From Nautilus pompilius (Eukaryota > Mollusca > Cephalopoda > Nautilida > Nautilidae), in the NCBI GenBank assembly GCA_018389105.1, contig JACATO010000923.1:620001-684000 (forward strand): a stretch of 64,000 bases of DNA. Reading direction: 5' to 3'. Shown piece after piece: positions 54,901 to 57,900 of the stretch. The notes beneath the pieces were generated by a model. It was not told where the DNA came from, did not search any database, and saw only the letters and a list, made by a program, of their open reading frames with translations. The position numbers and the translations under genes are program-made. How positions within the stretch are numbered: the first letter of the stretch is position 1; each line of letters opens with the position of its first letter.

Positions 54901-57900
54901 GCTGCTGCTGTTTGCAACTTCTTTTTTTTTTTTTAATTTATTTATTTCTTCCTTAATGGTATTACATTTACTCTCCAAAAGCTATGTTGATTTGTTTTAT
55001 AAGTAATTAGAATCAGTTGTGTAATACTGAAGAAATCATAACAGCTGTAATAAACAAATGATGTTTTTATCTTTATATTCTCTAAATAAAATTATTAAAG
55101 ATCTCATATATTTATTTCTTTTCTGCAAAATTTCTTGTATCTGTTGGTGATGTTTCCAGGAAAGAAAATTAACCGTGTGGCCTGTGGATCTGCACATAGC
55201 TTGGCTTGGTCCACCAACAAACCAGTCAGCTCTGGGAAGTTGCCTTCAACAGTACCACTGGAATATAACCACCTCACATCCATCCCCATTCCTGTTTTGC
55301 GGAACCGGTTGGTGTTGTTGCACCACCTCTCTGACCTCTTCTGTCCATCCATTCCTATGTTTGACCTCCAGGATGGAGGAAGCAAGGGAGATGCTTTAAC
55401 GGGACTAAATTCTTTACGAGGAGTACTTGTCTCATCAGCAAAGGTACAGGCAACCTCTGCATTAGGACACTAATATACATTAGTGTCACTTTTGTCAGAT
55501 TAGTTTGTTGGATCATGGAATAGTTTTTGCATAGTTTTTTTTAGATGTGTGTATACATATATTCTCTTACTTATATCCACACACACATCAAAAAAGTCAG
55601 TCTTTGTTTTCGGTCAAGTATTAGCTGGTTTTTATTAACCAATTGTATCCTTTTGTTAGTTGGAAATATTCTAAAGTTGCACAAAAGATTAGATTTTAAT
55701 CTTACCCTTAAAACAGCATTTTTCTTGGTTGCTGTTAAATTGAAATACTTGGATAGAGTTATAAACAGATGCAATCTTCCTCCCTTCTCTTCAAATGTGA
55801 TAAATAAAAAACACATAACTAATTTTTAAAAGATGTTACTTCTGATTTTAAATATTTTTTTTGATTTTTATTTTGTTTTTTCAACTAGTAAGTGGCTGTT
55901 AATTACAAGGATCCTTTCAATAACGTGCTTATTTCCTTCCATTTAAAGTTTACTTGTGATGTACATAATAGTCCTGAATATTTATGGCATTCAAATGAAT
56001 TGGCCTTGAAAACATTGAGGTTCTCTCAATTTATCTTACAAGGATGTGGTGTGTGTAGGGAAAAAGGACTTTACCTACTAGATTACTGACCGAGACAGAT
56101 GAAGTTAACACTTTTTAGTTTTTTTACTTTTTTCAGGAAGGTACATTTAGAAAAGTTGTGCAAGCCACGATGGTTAGAGACAGGCAGCATGGTCCTGTTG
56201 TAGAGCTGAACAGAATTCAGGTAAAGTAACTGTTTGCTGTGGCTGGCTGATGTTTTTTTCCATCTGAATGGTCACTATTAGTTTTCTACCCCCATTTATA
56301 AATGTGCCCTAATATTTTTTTCAATTTACACTATCTTTTTAGTCATTTGATTAATAGCACTGGTCAACAAGTATTTTTCATCAAGCATATGTCAAGGTGT
56401 ACTTAGTGTATTTTTTAATGCTGATTTCAAATATACAATTAGTTTTTTGACATCACGTACAGTTTTCAAGATGAGAAAGTTTTTTGGTTTTAGCTCATGC
56501 ATTATATAGAAATTCCAATTAATGACGTGTATGCATGTATTTCATTTACATCATGGAAACATACCTTTAAAATAAACTACATTATTCATTGCTGCTTAGT
56601 TCAGATGCAATATTTCATCATCTTAAATTAACCAATCAAGTTTTGTCTGATGAAATAGGTATTTCAACATCTCAAATTGTCCAGTCATAATTGATCCGAT
56701 GAAATATTTCATCATCTCAAATTCAATATAAGTATAACCGTTGTATCTATTTCTTACTTGTTTTACAGTGTTAACAATGTCAAGACAGTGTAGAAATCCT
56801 CCTGATGTTTTTGTTATGTCTGTGGACAATTTATTGTGAAAGCTCAAAAACGTACAATAACACCAGAGATCAAGAAGATTTATAAGCTATACTTTGACTG
56901 TCCTCTTGGAGATCAGGACAAGTTATGGGCACCACATTTTATCTGCTCAGCTTGCTCAAATGGCTTATGACTGGTTTAATAAGAGGAAGAAGTCCATGCC
57001 TTTTGCCATTCCAATGATATGGAGGGAGCCGAAAGACCATTTTAATGACTGCTATTTTTGCAAAGTAAATGTCACAGGATTTTTTATGAAGAATAAACAC
57101 AAAATTGTGTATCCCAATTTGGATTCTGCAATGAGACCTGTGCCTCACAATGGAACTCTGACAATTCCAGTTACACCAGATGATGGTATTGAAACATCAG
57201 ATGATGATGCTGACTGTCACGATAGTGCTGCTGAGGAAGATTATGTGGCTGATGACGATAGCTTTGAACCTCAGAAATTTTCCCAAGCTGAACTGAATGA
57301 CCTTGTCAGAGACCTATCCCTCTCAAAAGATAAAGCAGAACTGTTGGCATCAAGACTAAAGGAGAAGTATCTGCTAGAGCACGGTGTTCGTATAACTTAT
57401 TTTCGGCAGAGAAATGTGGTTCTATTGCAGTAAGATCGATGTACTTTTCGAATGTTTATCACAAAATCATGATCCTGCAGAGTGGCATTTGTTTATTGAC
57501 TCTTCAAAACGAAGTTTAAAAGCTGTACTTCTCCATAATGGTAATTTGAAGGGCTCCATTCCTATTGCACACTTTGTTCATCTTCATGAATCATATGAGA
57601 ATATGGAACTTTTACCTTATGCCATTGCCTATGAAAGATACTCATGGAAAATATGTGGAGATTTAAAAGTCATTGGAATGTTAATGGGAATGCAGTCAGG
57701 TTTCACAAAATACTGTTGTTTCTTGTGTCTATGGGATAGTCGGGCAACTGACAGACATTATTCGGAATCAAACTGGCAGACAAGAACATCATACCATCCA
57801 GGACTGTCTAGCATCAAGAACACACCTTTTGTAGATCCATGTAATGTCCTATTGCCTCCTTTGCACATAAAGCTTGGACTGATGAAACAGTTTGTAAAGA

